Assembly (NCBI RefSeq): GCF_008704495.1
Contig: NZ_CP023699.1
Location: 3,224,001-3,288,000 of the forward strand
DNA length: 64,000 nucleotides
From: Streptomyces kanamyceticus
GTDB taxonomy: Bacteria > Actinomycetota > Actinomycetes > Streptomycetales > Streptomycetaceae
Direction of reading: 5' to 3'
This document shows, one piece after another, positions 1 through 7,343 of the stretch. The first letter of the stretch is position 1, and each line of letters opens with the position of its first letter. The notes below the pieces were generated by a model. That model did not search any database. It saw only the letters and a program-made list of their open reading frames with translations, and was not told the DNA's origin. Made by a program: the position numbers and the translations under genes.

Positions 1-288
1 GAACGGGCGGAACGGACGGCTGCGGGACCGTTCTCCCGCCCGCCCCCGCAGCACGGTCGCGCCGCGCGCCCTGGCCCGCGCCGCGAACTCGGTGAGCAGT
101 CTGCTCTTGCCGATGCCCGGCTCCCCGACGACATCGACGACCACGGGCACCTCACCGTGGTCCCCCCGCCCCGCACGGGGCTCGCTCCCCACGCGCCCGA
201 GCGGCCCTTCGAGCCGGTCGAGCTCCCCCGATCTGCCCACGAACGGCGCCCGCTGGGCGGCCCCCGCCCCTTCGAATCTCTCCACCAC
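1..288 (-). CDS. LAL-type (LuxR/AfsR-like) regulator, N-terminal part, cut by window edge
   Basis: The minus strand is open from a GTG at 288 (or the next GTG at 285, behind GAGGGGA) to base 1, giving about 96 residues before the window ends. The translation has a start-proximal FVGRSGELDRL segment and then a Walker A motif GEPGIGKSRLL, the arrangement found at the N-terminus of large ATP-binding transcriptional regulators with a C-terminal LuxR helix-turn-helix. Only the beginning of the ATPase domain is present, so the output domain and target cannot be judged. The class is fairly sure; the exact family is inferred. Confidence 0.7.
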   Translation of the reverse strand, partial: MVERFEGAGAAQRAPFVGRSGELDRLEGPLGRVGSEPRAGRGDHGEVPVVVDVVGEPGIGKSRLLTEFAARARARGATVLRGRAGERSRSRPFRPF

Positions 289-434
289 GTTCCCCTCACG
301 GCGGCACACGGCCCCCTCGGTCACGTTGTACCGCACGCGTCCCGCGCGGGAAGCGGGCCATGATCTCAGTTTGTGAACAAGAAGTGGCGAAAGGTCTCGG
401 TTGGAGAACGAACCCGACGAAGAGGGTGCCCTCC

Positions 435-1094
435 TCACCGCGCGAAGAGCAGCGCCTCCGCCCCCACCGGCCGGTACCCCGCCGCCTGAAAGGCCCGCAC
501 GCTGCGCGCGTTGCCCGGTGCCTGCTGCGCCCAGACCACGTCCCCGTCCGGCACGAGGTGGCGCGCCGCCCGGGCCAGCGCCCGCCCGAGCCCCCGGTGC
601 CGCGCGTCCTCGCCCACCTCGATCGCGGTCTCCCACCGTCCGGCGACGCCCCGCCCGATGACCAGCACCCCGGCCCCCTCCGACGCCCAGACCCGCACGT
701 CGTCACGGCGCTTGCGGGCCCGCGCGACCCGGGGATGGTCCGGGTCGTCGAGCTCCCGCAGACCCAGCTCGGGCGCGGGTCCGCCCGGCAGCGCGGGGGC
801 GACGGTCAGCAGGTCGATGGTGTCCGTCGTCCGCCCCGTGCGGTCCATGAAGGCCGCGAGGAAGCGCGCGTTGAGGGTGGCGGCAAGGGGGTCGCAGTCG
901 AGCGACGCGAGCGTGGACCGCACCCACCGGGGGTCCTCGTCGGTGAAGACGACCGAGTGGGCGGTGAAGGCGATGACTCCCGCGTCACGGTGCCCCGGCT
1001 GCTCAACGACCGTGGTGGTGCCGTCCGGCGCGGGGAAGCCGCCCCGGGCCGCGGCGTCGAGGAGGGCCCCGAGGGTGCCGGATGCGCTGGCCAT
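435..1094 (-). CDS. GNAT-family N-acetyltransferase
   Basis: This 219-residue protein has a C-terminal GNAT fold. The acetyl-CoA pyrophosphate loop is visible as RHRGLG near residues 165-170, preceded by the acidic strand ETAIEV, and is followed by the typical GNARSVRAFQAAGY helix (about 194-207). The N-terminal 100 residues resemble the extra domain seen in many Streptomyces GNATs and do not name a substrate. The ATG lies behind AAGGAG with good spacing. It is divergent from the EF-hand gene and shares an intergenic region of about 80 bases with it. Substrate unknown. Confidence 0.85.
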   Translation of the reverse strand: MASASGTLGALLDAAARGGFPAPDGTTTVVEQPGHRDAGVIAFTAHSVVFTDEDPRWVRSTLASLDCDPLAATLNARFLAAFMDRTGRTTDTIDLLTVAPALPGGPAPELGLRELDDPDHPRVARARKRRDDVRVWASEGAGVLVIGRGVAGRWETAIEVGEDARHRGLGRALARAARHLVPDGDVVWAQQAPGNARSVRAFQAAGYRPVGAEALLFAR

Positions 1095-1175
1095 GGACGT
1101 ACTCCTTGTGATCCGGTGCCGGGACGGCCGTTACCCTAACCTCCGTCAGTAGTGCACCAAGAAGGGGTGGATCCG

Positions 1176-1388
1176 GTGGCGGACATCGAGGAAGCGCGCA
1201 AGACGTTCGAGCGGTTCGACACGGACGGCGACGGCTTCATCACGGCGGCCGAGTGGAAGAGCGCCATGGCGCAGATGGGCGACTTCTACGTCACTGAGAC
1301 GGTGGCCGAGGCCGTCATCGGCGCGAAGGACACCGACGCGGACAAGCGACTCTCGTTCGACGAGTTCTGGGCGAGCCTGAACAAGTAG
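1176..1388 (+). CDS. small EF-hand calcium-binding protein
   Basis: This 70-residue acidic protein has two EF-hand loops: residues 15-26 (DTDGDGFITAAE) and residues 52-63 (DTDADKRLSFDE). Both have acidic ligands at loop positions 1, 3, 5 and a Glu at 12, so both could bind calcium. I prefer the GTG at 1176 because AAGGGG lies 8 bases upstream; an ATG at 1152 in frame has no such site. No signal peptide, so it is probably cytoplasmic. Its role as calcium buffer or sensor is inferred from family. A strong hairpin follows the stop. Confidence 0.85.
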   Translation: MADIEEARKTFERFDTDGDGFITAAEWKSAMAQMGDFYVTETVAEAVIGAKDTDADKRLSFDEFWASLNK

Positions 1389-1405
1389 GCGGTGCCGACC
1401 GCACG

Positions 1406-1442
1406 GAGGGGCCCCGCACACGCGATGTGCGCAGGGCCCCTC
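1406..1442 (+). terminator. intrinsic terminator hairpin after the EF-hand gene
   Basis: GAGGGGCCC at 1406 pairs with GGGCCCCTC ending at 1442, with an inner CGCACA/TGTGCG stem. It begins 18 bases after the stop codon. Confidence 0.75.
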
Positions 1443-1519
1443 TCTCGCATCAGCGCACCGTCCGCGCCCGCACCGTCCAGCGCGCGTCCGTACGGTGCGC
1501 GGGCCCGAGCAGGCGGTCG

Positions 1520-1696
1520 GCCCGCGAGCGCCGAGCGCGGCGGGTGGCGTGGGTTCACATGACCGACGTACGCCCGCAGGTCGCGCAGGTCGACGCTCCC
1601 CATGCGCCGTCCGAACACCTCGAAGGTGCCGTACGTGGGGTGGGTGACCGCGCCGCAGAGGCCGATCAGCAGCCCCTGAGACAACGTGCCGGTCAC
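1520..1696 (-). pseudogene. remnant of an ABC transporter ATP-binding protein
   Basis: A GTG at 1696 overlaps the stop of the upstream MerR gene (GTGA) and has a strong GGAGGAGGG site, so translation could initiate. The first 50 residues contain HPTYGTFEVFGRRM and LRDLRAYVGHVNPRHP, which match the segment after Walker A in ABC ATPases that number the early signature 'vGhVnprHp'. Walker A, the LSGGQ signature and Walker B are all missing. Similarity stops near 1540 and the frame runs into sequence antisense to the EF-hand gene. I read it as a decayed downstream gene of the merR operon. The family assignment rests on a short stretch. Confidence 0.5.
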
Positions 1697-2352
1697 CCCT
1701 CCTCCGCCCGCCCCGGCGCCCCGTCCTCACCTCCGTACAACCGCGCCGACGCATCCACATGCGCGAGCCGCCGCATCGCGTTGAACACCGCCTCGCCGAG
1801 CACCGTGCCGATCACCACGCTCTCCACCAGGTCGTCGACGGAGGCCCGTCGGGCCACGTAGCCGAGGTCGGCGCGGGCGACGAGTTCGGCGGCGTCGGCG
1901 TACTCGTCGAGGAGTTCCGTGAACGCGCCGTGGCCGACCCGGCCCATGGCTGCCAGCGCCCGTGACAGGTCCTCGCCCGCCGGGTTCGACTCGTGCGCTT
2001 GCCAGCCGCGCCGCGCGATCAGTTCCTGGACGGCGTCGCGCGCGGCCGTCGCCTCGGCGTCGTCGTCGGCGCCGCCCGCCGTGCCGAGCCGGTCCGCCGC
2101 GGCGCCGAGCACCTTGTGGAGCGGGCGACCCGGGTCGTCGATGGCCCCGAGGACCTCGGCGATCGCCGCCACCTTGAGGCCGCCGACGTCGAGGAGCGCG
2201 CGGATCAGCCGCAGCCTGCGCTCGTGCGACTCGTCGTAGTGCGCCTGATTGGGGCTGCTCAGCTCGCCGGGTTCGAGCAGCCCTTCGCGTACGTAGTACT
2301 TGATCGTCGGGACCGGAACCCCGGTCCTGCGGCTCAACTCGCCAATACGCAC
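1693..2352 (-). CDS. MerR-family transcriptional regulator
   Basis: This 219-residue protein opens with a MerR winged helix: MRIGELSRRTGVPVPTIKYY, then REGLLEPGE. A helical linker follows and then an effector region of about 140 residues with no Cys pair, so metal or redox sensing is unlikely; a small-molecule ligand is more plausible. It diverges from the two-gene membrane operon at 2500-3926, and the 150-base gap holds dense GATAG/CTATC half-sites that are probably its operator. Downstream it overlaps by 4 bases a broken ABC ATPase gene. Confidence 0.88.
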   Translation of the reverse strand: MRIGELSRRTGVPVPTIKYYVREGLLEPGELSSPNQAHYDESHERRLRLIRALLDVGGLKVAAIAEVLGAIDDPGRPLHKVLGAAADRLGTAGGADDDAEATAARDAVQELIARRGWQAHESNPAGEDLSRALAAMGRVGHGAFTELLDEYADAAELVARADLGYVARRASVDDLVESVVIGTVLGEAVFNAMRRLAHVDASARLYGGEDGAPGRAEEG

Positions 2353-2412
2353 GGCCTGCCCACTCTCCTCGCCCCTGCCGGGGCACTCCTTGCCAACGCC
2401 CCGCCCATCATA

Positions 2413-2462
2413 GATAGTGGCGCTATCAGATAGCGGCGAGTGCCACTATCCACTCTTGATAG
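2413..2462. promoter_or_regulatory. probable MerR operator with repeated GATAG/CTATC half-sites
   Basis: GATAGTGGC (2413-2421) and GCCACTATC (2442-2450) form a 9-base inverted repeat. Between them GCTATCaGATAGC (2422-2434) is a second perfect dyad, and another GATAG follows near 2458. It lies between divergent genes, in the place expected for an operator of the MerR protein at 1693-2352. Confidence 0.6.
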
Positions 2463-2499
2463 CCGTCACCTTAGCCACCACCCCCTGGAGGGGACACCC

Positions 2500-3465
2500 A
2501 TGTCCTTATGGCGTTCATGGCACCGGCCCTTGGTGCTGTTCTCCGCGTCGATGGCGGTCATCGCCGTCATATCCGCCGTGGGACTCGTGGTCGACGACCG
2601 GGTCCTGGTGGGCGCGCGGATCTGGTTCAAGCCGCTGAAGTTCTCCGTCTCGTTCATCGCGTACGGACTCTCGCTCGCCTGGATGCTTTCGCTGCTCGAC
2701 CGCGGACGGCGCGCGGGCTGGTGGGCGGGCACCGTGGTCGCGGCGACGAGCGCCGTCGAGATGGCGATCATCACCGGGCAGGTGGTGCGCGGGAAGCGCA
2801 GCCACTTCAACCACCAGACCCCGCTCGACGAGGCCCTGTTCAACACGATGGCCGTCACCGTCGTCATCCTCTGGCTCGGCACCCTCGCCATCGCGGTCCT
2901 GCTGCCGCGCGCCCGCATCCCCGACCGCGCCGCCGCCTGGACGATGCGCTGCGGCATCGCCATCGCGCTCGCCGGAGCCGCCGTCGGCTTCCTGATGACC
3001 CAGCCCGCGCCGGGACAGCGCAGGGGCGAGTCCTCGATCGTCGGCGCGCACAGCGTGGGCGTGGCGGACGGCGGCCCCTCGATGCCGCTGACCGGCTGGT
3101 CGACGACCGGCGGCGATCTGCGCATCCCGCACTTCGTCGGCATGCACGCGCTGCAGCTGCTCCCACTGCTCCTCATGACGGTGACAGCGCTCGCCCCGCG
3201 CTACGGCCGCCTCGCCGACCCGCGCGTCCGCCTTCGGCTCGTCCTGCTGGCGTCCGCCGCGTACGCGGCCGTCTTCGCCCTGATCCTGTGGCAGGCACTG
3301 CGCGGCCAGCCGCTGATCCACCCGGACGGCGCGACGCTCACCGCCGCGGGCCTCATCGCCGCCGCCACGACCACGGGAGCGGTCGCGGCACTGCGCCTCC
3401 GCACACCAACTCCCGTACAGAACAAGGCCATTGACGCACCCGCAGAGAAGGAGCTCGTCCCGTGA
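2500..3465 (+). CDS. multi-pass membrane protein of unknown function, TTA codon at position 3
   Basis: The ATG at 2500 follows GGAGGGG with 6-base spacing; an in-frame ATG at 2440 lies inside the operator and is unlikely. The 321 residues form about eight hydrophobic segments (for example VLFSASMAVIAVISAVGLVV near residues 11-30 and LLPLLLMTVTAL later), with a conserved-looking RIWFKPLKFSVSFIAYG motif in the first quarter. I do not recognise a named transporter or enzyme. The third codon is TTA, rare in Streptomyces and read by the bldA tRNA. The stop overlaps the next start by 4 bases, so the two are co-translated. Likely controlled by the divergent MerR protein. Confidence 0.8.
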   Translation: MSLWRSWHRPLVLFSASMAVIAVISAVGLVVDDRVLVGARIWFKPLKFSVSFIAYGLSLAWMLSLLDRGRRAGWWAGTVVAATSAVEMAIITGQVVRGKRSHFNHQTPLDEALFNTMAVTVVILWLGTLAIAVLLPRARIPDRAAAWTMRCGIAIALAGAAVGFLMTQPAPGQRRGESSIVGAHSVGVADGGPSMPLTGWSTTGGDLRIPHFVGMHALQLLPLLLMTVTALAPRYGRLADPRVRLRLVLLASAAYAAVFALILWQALRGQPLIHPDGATLTAAGLIAAATTTGAVAALRLRTPTPVQNKAIDAPAEKELVP

Positions 3466-3926
3466 CCGGATTCCTCTTCGAGCTCTCCTTCTGGCTGGCC
3501 GCGCCGGTCTGGCTGCTCATGATCCTCGCGCCCGGCTGGGGACCCACGGCCCGCATCGCCGCATCGCCCCTGACCGTCGTACCCGTCCTGGCCGTCTACC
3601 TCGCGCTGGCGCTGCCCGTCTTCCCCGAACTCTGGTCCGCGGTCAGGAGCCCGGACATCGACGGATTCCGCGCGCTCATGACGGACGCGAACGGCGCGGG
3701 CGCGATCTGGGCCCAGGTCATCGCCTGGGACCTGCTGATCGGACAGTGGATGTACCGCGAGTCCCGGCGGCTCGGCGCCCACCCGCTGGTGATGGGCCCC
3801 CTGCTCGTCCTCACGATCCTCCTCTCCCCCTTCGGCATGCTGCTCTTCCTGGGGCTGCGGGCCGCGCTCACCCGGCGGCGCGCAGCTTCCGGAACCGCCC
3901 GGGAGCCATCCCGAATTCCCGCTTGA
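3462..3926 (+). CDS. ABA4-like membrane protein
   Basis: This 154-residue protein has four predicted membrane helices and the pattern of the ABA4-like family (DUF4281): an N-terminal LFELSFWLAAPVWLLMILAP, a polar FRALMTDANGAGAIWAQ loop and the WDLLIGQWMYRES helix. The family is named after plant ABA4, but the bacterial members have no established reaction. It is translationally coupled (GTGA overlap) to the membrane protein at 2500. Its last 59 bases overlap the 3' end of the convergent AraC gene. Confidence 0.75.
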   Translation: MTGFLFELSFWLAAPVWLLMILAPGWGPTARIAASPLTVVPVLAVYLALALPVFPELWSAVRSPDIDGFRALMTDANGAGAIWAQVIAWDLLIGQWMYRESRRLGAHPLVMGPLLVLTILLSPFGMLLFLGLRAALTRRRAASGTAREPSRIPA

Positions 3927-4809
3927 ACGCCTTGGCGAAGGCGAACTCCGAGGCGTACCCGGCCCGTTCGGCCACCGCGCGCAGCGGCGCCTCGTCAGGC
4001 CCGCGCAGCCAGCCCGCCGCCATCGTCATCCGCCACCACGTCAGATACGCGAGCGGCGGCGTCCCCACCGACGCCGTGAACCGGCGCGCGAAGGGTGCCC
4101 GCGACAGGCTGGCGAGCGCGCCGAGCTCCCCCACCGTCCAGGGGTGCGCGGGATCGCTGTGGATGGCGCGCAGCGCGGCCGCGACCGCCGGATCGGCGAG
4201 CGCGGCCGCCCAGCCGGTCAACTCGCCCGTCCTGCCGCGCACTTGCAGCCACCAGGTGCGCAGGACGAGGAGGAGCAGCGTGTCGAGCAGCGAGGTGACG
4301 ATCGTGTCGGTGCCGGGCTGCGGATCCGCCAACTCGGCGCCGAGCAGGTCGAGCGCGGCCCGCAGTGCGCCGTTGCCGCCGTCGCCCGCGGGCAGGTGCA
4401 CGACGTCGGGCAGTTCGGAGAGGAGCGGGTGGGGCCGGTTCTCGTCGAGGAGGTACGCGCCGCAGACCATGACGGTGGACGGCGGGCGCCCCGCCACCCG
4501 CCGCAGCGCGGGCGGCTTGGGCCAGGTGCCGTCGGGCAGCAGGCCGATCTCCTCCACCGGCGTGCCGGGTTCGCTGACGAGCGCGTGTCCGCCGCTGCGC
4601 GCGATGAACACCACGTCACCGGCCCCGAGCGGCACGGGCTCCGCACTCCCGTCCGCGGGCACCAGCCACGCCGATCCCTCGAGGACGGCGTGGAAGCCCG
4701 CCCTGCCGGGGCTGACGAACCGCACGCCCCACGGGGCGTACTTCTCCGTCCGCCCGGCGTGCGGGCGTCCGGTGCGCATCGCGGCCATCGCGTCACTCAG
4801 TACGTCCAT
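3868..4809 (-). CDS. AraC-family transcriptional regulator with N-terminal cupin
   Basis: This 313-residue protein starts at ATG 4809 (MDVLSDAMAAMRTGRPH). The first 180 residues are a cupin-type sensing domain (PWGVRFV, PLGAGDVVFI), as in the cupin_6 group. The last 100 carry two AraC helix-turn-helix units, seen in WTVGELGALASLSRAPFARRF and the recognition region YASEFAFAKAFKREFGMAPGRFR. This group usually represses or activates a divergent oxidoreductase gene. Here that is the MDR gene at 4912, 102 bases away. Inducer unknown. Confidence 0.88.
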   Translation of the reverse strand: MDVLSDAMAAMRTGRPHAGRTEKYAPWGVRFVSPGRAGFHAVLEGSAWLVPADGSAEPVPLGAGDVVFIARSGGHALVSEPGTPVEEIGLLPDGTWPKPPALRRVAGRPPSTVMVCGAYLLDENRPHPLLSELPDVVHLPAGDGGNGALRAALDLLGAELADPQPGTDTIVTSLLDTLLLLVLRTWWLQVRGRTGELTGWAAALADPAVAAALRAIHSDPAHPWTVGELGALASLSRAPFARRFTASVGTPPLAYLTWWRMTMAAGWLRGPDEAPLRAVAERAGYASEFAFAKAFKREFGMAPGRFRKLRAAG

Positions 4810-4911
4810 GACGGAACCGTAACCCGGCCGTACGGACGGCGAGACGAACGGACATGGAGGCGGGATGACCAGGCATGGAGAGCGCCGCGCGGCCCGCCTA
4901 GCGTCTTGGAC

Positions 4912-5958
4912 ATGACGAAGAACACCACGAAGAACACCCCCAAGAACACCGCGAAGAACACCGCACGGACAGTCCTCTTCGACGAGGTGGGCGGGCCCGA
5001 GGTCCTGCGCGTCGAAGAGCTCCCGCTGGCCGCACCCGGACCCGGCGAAGTCCTCGTCCGCGTCGAGGCGTTGGGCCTCAACCGCGCCGAGGCGCTGTTC
5101 CGCGCGGGGACCTACTACTACCCGCCGACCCTGCCCGCGTCCCGGCTCGGCTACGAGGCCGCCGGGATCGTCGAAGCCGTCGGCGAAGGGGTCACCGCGC
5201 ACGCCCCCGGCGATGCCGTCCTGACAGGACCCGGCATCGAGATGAGCGCCAGCGGCGTCTACGCCGACCGCGTCGTCCTGCCCGTCGGCTCCGTCCTGCC
5301 GCGCCCGGCCGGACTCGACGCGGTGACGGGTGCGGCGACGTGGCTCGCGTACTCCACGGCGTACGGCGGGATGCTGGAGACCGGCGGCCTGCGGCCCGGC
5401 GACCACGTGGTGATCACGGCGGCGTCCAGCGGCGTCGGCATCGCCGCGCTGCAGACCGCGGCGCGGATCGGCGCGGTGCCGATCGCGGTCACCCGCACCG
5501 ACGAGAAGCGGCAGCGGCTCCTCGACCTCGGCGCGGCCCTGGTCATCGCGTCGGACACGGAAGACGTCGTGAAGGAGGTCCACCGCTTCACCGGCGGCAA
5601 GGGCGCCGAGCTGATCTTCGACGCGGTCGGCGGGGCGGGCCTCGCGGAGCTTTCCGGCGCGGCGGTGACCGGTGGAACGGTCGTCGTCTACGGCTTCCTC
5701 GACCAACGGAAGCCGATGCAGCTGCCGCTCAACTGGCCTCTCACCGTGCACGGTTACGCCAATTCGCAGATGTCGGAGAACGCGGAGGGTCGGCGCCGGG
5801 TGAACGCGTTCATCGAGTCGGGCGTCCGCGACGGCACGTTCCGCCCGGTCGTGGCGGAGGTCTTCGAGGGGCTGGAGAGCATCGGGGACGCGCATCGACT
5901 GCTTGAGGCCAATGGACATGTGGGGAAGGTCGTGGTGCGCCTGACGCCGTCGGAATAG
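4912..5958 (+). CDS. zinc-type alcohol dehydrogenase-like (MDR, quinone oxidoreductase-like) protein
   Basis: The protein has 348 residues. A GroES-like N-domain contains GPGEVLVRVEALGLNRAEALF, and a Rossmann domain carries an NADPH loop seen as AASSGVGIAALQTA. The zinc-binding Cys/His set is absent, so this is the quinone-oxidoreductase-like, zinc-independent branch, reducing a carbonyl or enone with NADPH. The first 19 residues are an unusual repeat, KNT(T/P/A) four times, encoded by a 12-base repeat. No ribosome binding site precedes the ATG; a TAGCGT -10-like box lies about 12 bases upstream, so a leaderless transcript is likely. It is divergent from the AraC regulator. Confidence 0.88.
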   Translation: MTKNTTKNTPKNTAKNTARTVLFDEVGGPEVLRVEELPLAAPGPGEVLVRVEALGLNRAEALFRAGTYYYPPTLPASRLGYEAAGIVEAVGEGVTAHAPGDAVLTGPGIEMSASGVYADRVVLPVGSVLPRPAGLDAVTGAATWLAYSTAYGGMLETGGLRPGDHVVITAASSGVGIAALQTAARIGAVPIAVTRTDEKRQRLLDLGAALVIASDTEDVVKEVHRFTGGKGAELIFDAVGGAGLAELSGAAVTGGTVVVYGFLDQRKPMQLPLNWPLTVHGYANSQMSENAEGRRRVNAFIESGVRDGTFRPVVAEVFEGLESIGDAHRLLEANGHVGKVVVRLTPSE

Positions 5959-5969
5959 TCCAGCCCTTC

Positions 5970-5984
5970 CGGAGGTTACCTCCG
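5970..5984. promoter_or_regulatory. 15-base palindrome before the F420/NADP oxidoreductase gene
   Basis: CGGAGGTTACCTCCG is a perfect dyad 30 bases upstream of the ATG at 6015 and just after the stop of the MDR gene. A second GTTAC follows at 5985. It could be an operator; no regulator gene adjoins it. Confidence 0.45.
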
Positions 5985-6014
5985 TTACGACAGTGGATCA
6001 CCGGAAGGGCAGTC

Positions 6015-6674
6015 ATGAAGATCGGCATCATCGGCGCTGGCAACATCGGGGGCAACCTCACCCGCCGCCTCACCGCCCTCGGCCACGACGTCTCCGTGGC
6101 CAACTCGCGCGGCCCGCACACCCTCACCGCCCTCGCCGAGGAGACCGGGGCCACCCCCGTCCCCGTCGAGGAGGCCGCGCGCGGCGCGCAGGTCGTCGTC
6201 GTCACCATCCCGCTCAAGGCCGTGCCCGGCCTGCCCGCGGGCTTCCTGGACGGCGCGGCCGCGGACGTCGCGGTCATCGACACCGGCAACTACTACCCGC
6301 AGCAGCGCGACGGCAGGATCGCCGAGATCGAGGACGGCCTGACGGAGAGCCGCTGGACGGAGCGGCAGATCGGCCACCCCGTCATCAAGGCGTTCAACGG
6401 CACCTACGCCCAGGACATCCTCGACAAGCCGCAGCCCAAGGGCACCCCCGGCCGGGTCGCGGTGCCGGTCTCCGGCGACGACGAGGCCGCCAAGCAGGTC
6501 GTACGCGACCTGATCGACGAACTCGGCTTCGACACGGTCGACAACGGCGGCCAGGACGACTCGTGGCGCCAGCAGCCCGGAACTCCCGTGTACGGCAACG
6601 CCGGTGACGTGGACGCGATCCGCGCGGCCCTGGCCGCGGCGTCCCAGGAACGCACGGCGGACTGGCGCGCCTAG
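6015..6674 (+). CDS. NADPH-dependent F420 reductase-like oxidoreductase
   Basis: This 219-residue protein opens with a dinucleotide-binding motif, MKIGIIGAGNIGGNLTRRL, followed by VSVANSRGP, the arrangement of the 'NADP oxidoreductase, coenzyme F420-dependent' family. Later segments VIDTGNYYP and VIKAFNGTYAQDIL also fit that fold. Whether it uses F420 or another partner cannot be told from sequence, since many actinobacterial members act on other substrates. The ATG sits behind GGAAGGG with good spacing. It follows the MDR gene by 56 bases, with a palindrome between them, so it may have its own promoter. Confidence 0.82.
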   Translation: MKIGIIGAGNIGGNLTRRLTALGHDVSVANSRGPHTLTALAEETGATPVPVEEAARGAQVVVVTIPLKAVPGLPAGFLDGAAADVAVIDTGNYYPQQRDGRIAEIEDGLTESRWTERQIGHPVIKAFNGTYAQDILDKPQPKGTPGRVAVPVSGDDEAAKQVVRDLIDELGFDTVDNGGQDDSWRQQPGTPVYGNAGDVDAIRAALAAASQERTADWRA

Positions 6675-6701
6675 GCGAGTACGTCCCTGGGCGAGTACGC
6701 C

Positions 6702-7253
6702 CTAGGGCGTGGCCCAGTCCCGCAGCTCGTCCTCGCTCGCGAAATCGGCCACGTTCTTATCCAGCGGTGTCGACGTGTGCTGGTGGATCGTCCAGTCCGC
6801 CTGGATGCGCGGCTTGCCCGCCGTCACGTAGTCGGCTATCCACAGGCCGTCGCCCGCGTAGGACGTGGAGTCGTGGTTGAGCCAAAAGTCGCGATTGCAG
6901 TAGAGAAGGGTCTTATGTCCGGGTCGTAGCCTTTTCACCTCGCGGATGAACCGGTCCTTCTCGGCGTTGGACGCACGGGTGCCGTCGCCCGTGCGCTCCC
7001 AGTCCACCGCCAACAAGTCCCCCGCCTTCTCAGGAGCCTTGCTCACGAAGTACGCCGCCTGGGCCGCGATGTTCCCCGGCCACAGGAAGTGGTAGAAGCC
7101 GACGACGCAGCCGCCGTCGCGGGCCCGCTTCACCTGGGCGGTCATTTTCGGGTTGGTGTACGAACGGCCTTCCGTCGCCTTGATGAAGACGAACGAGAGG
7201 CCGTCCGTGCTGAACGTCGACTGGTGCGAACTGACGTCGATGCCACGGATCAT
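6702..7253 (-). CDS. GH25-family lysozyme (muramidase) without signal peptide
   Basis: This 183-residue single-domain GH25 enzyme begins MIRGIDVSSHQ at ATG 7253, behind CTGGAGG. The catalytic acidic residues are visible in GIDVSSHQ (Asp) and LLAVDWERTG (DxE pair), with FVFIKATEG and VGFYHFLWPG also typical of the fold. GH25 enzymes cleave the MurNAc-GlcNAc bond of peptidoglycan and are normally exported. No signal peptide or cell-wall-binding repeats are visible, so release may depend on lysis or an unusual route. It lies upstream of a peptidoglycan/polysaccharide-related lipoprotein pair on the same strand. Confidence 0.88.
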   Translation of the reverse strand: MIRGIDVSSHQSTFSTDGLSFVFIKATEGRSYTNPKMTAQVKRARDGGCVVGFYHFLWPGNIAAQAAYFVSKAPEKAGDLLAVDWERTGDGTRASNAEKDRFIREVKRLRPGHKTLLYCNRDFWLNHDSTSYAGDGLWIADYVTAGKPRIQADWTIHQHTSTPLDKNVADFASEDELRDWATP

Positions 7254-7343
7254 GGGCGCCTCCAGGGGTGGGGGGAGGGAGGTTCCTGAGCTGCCCCTTT
7301 GGTGCCCGGTGCCAGCGACGGTCAACCGTCAACCATCGATCGT

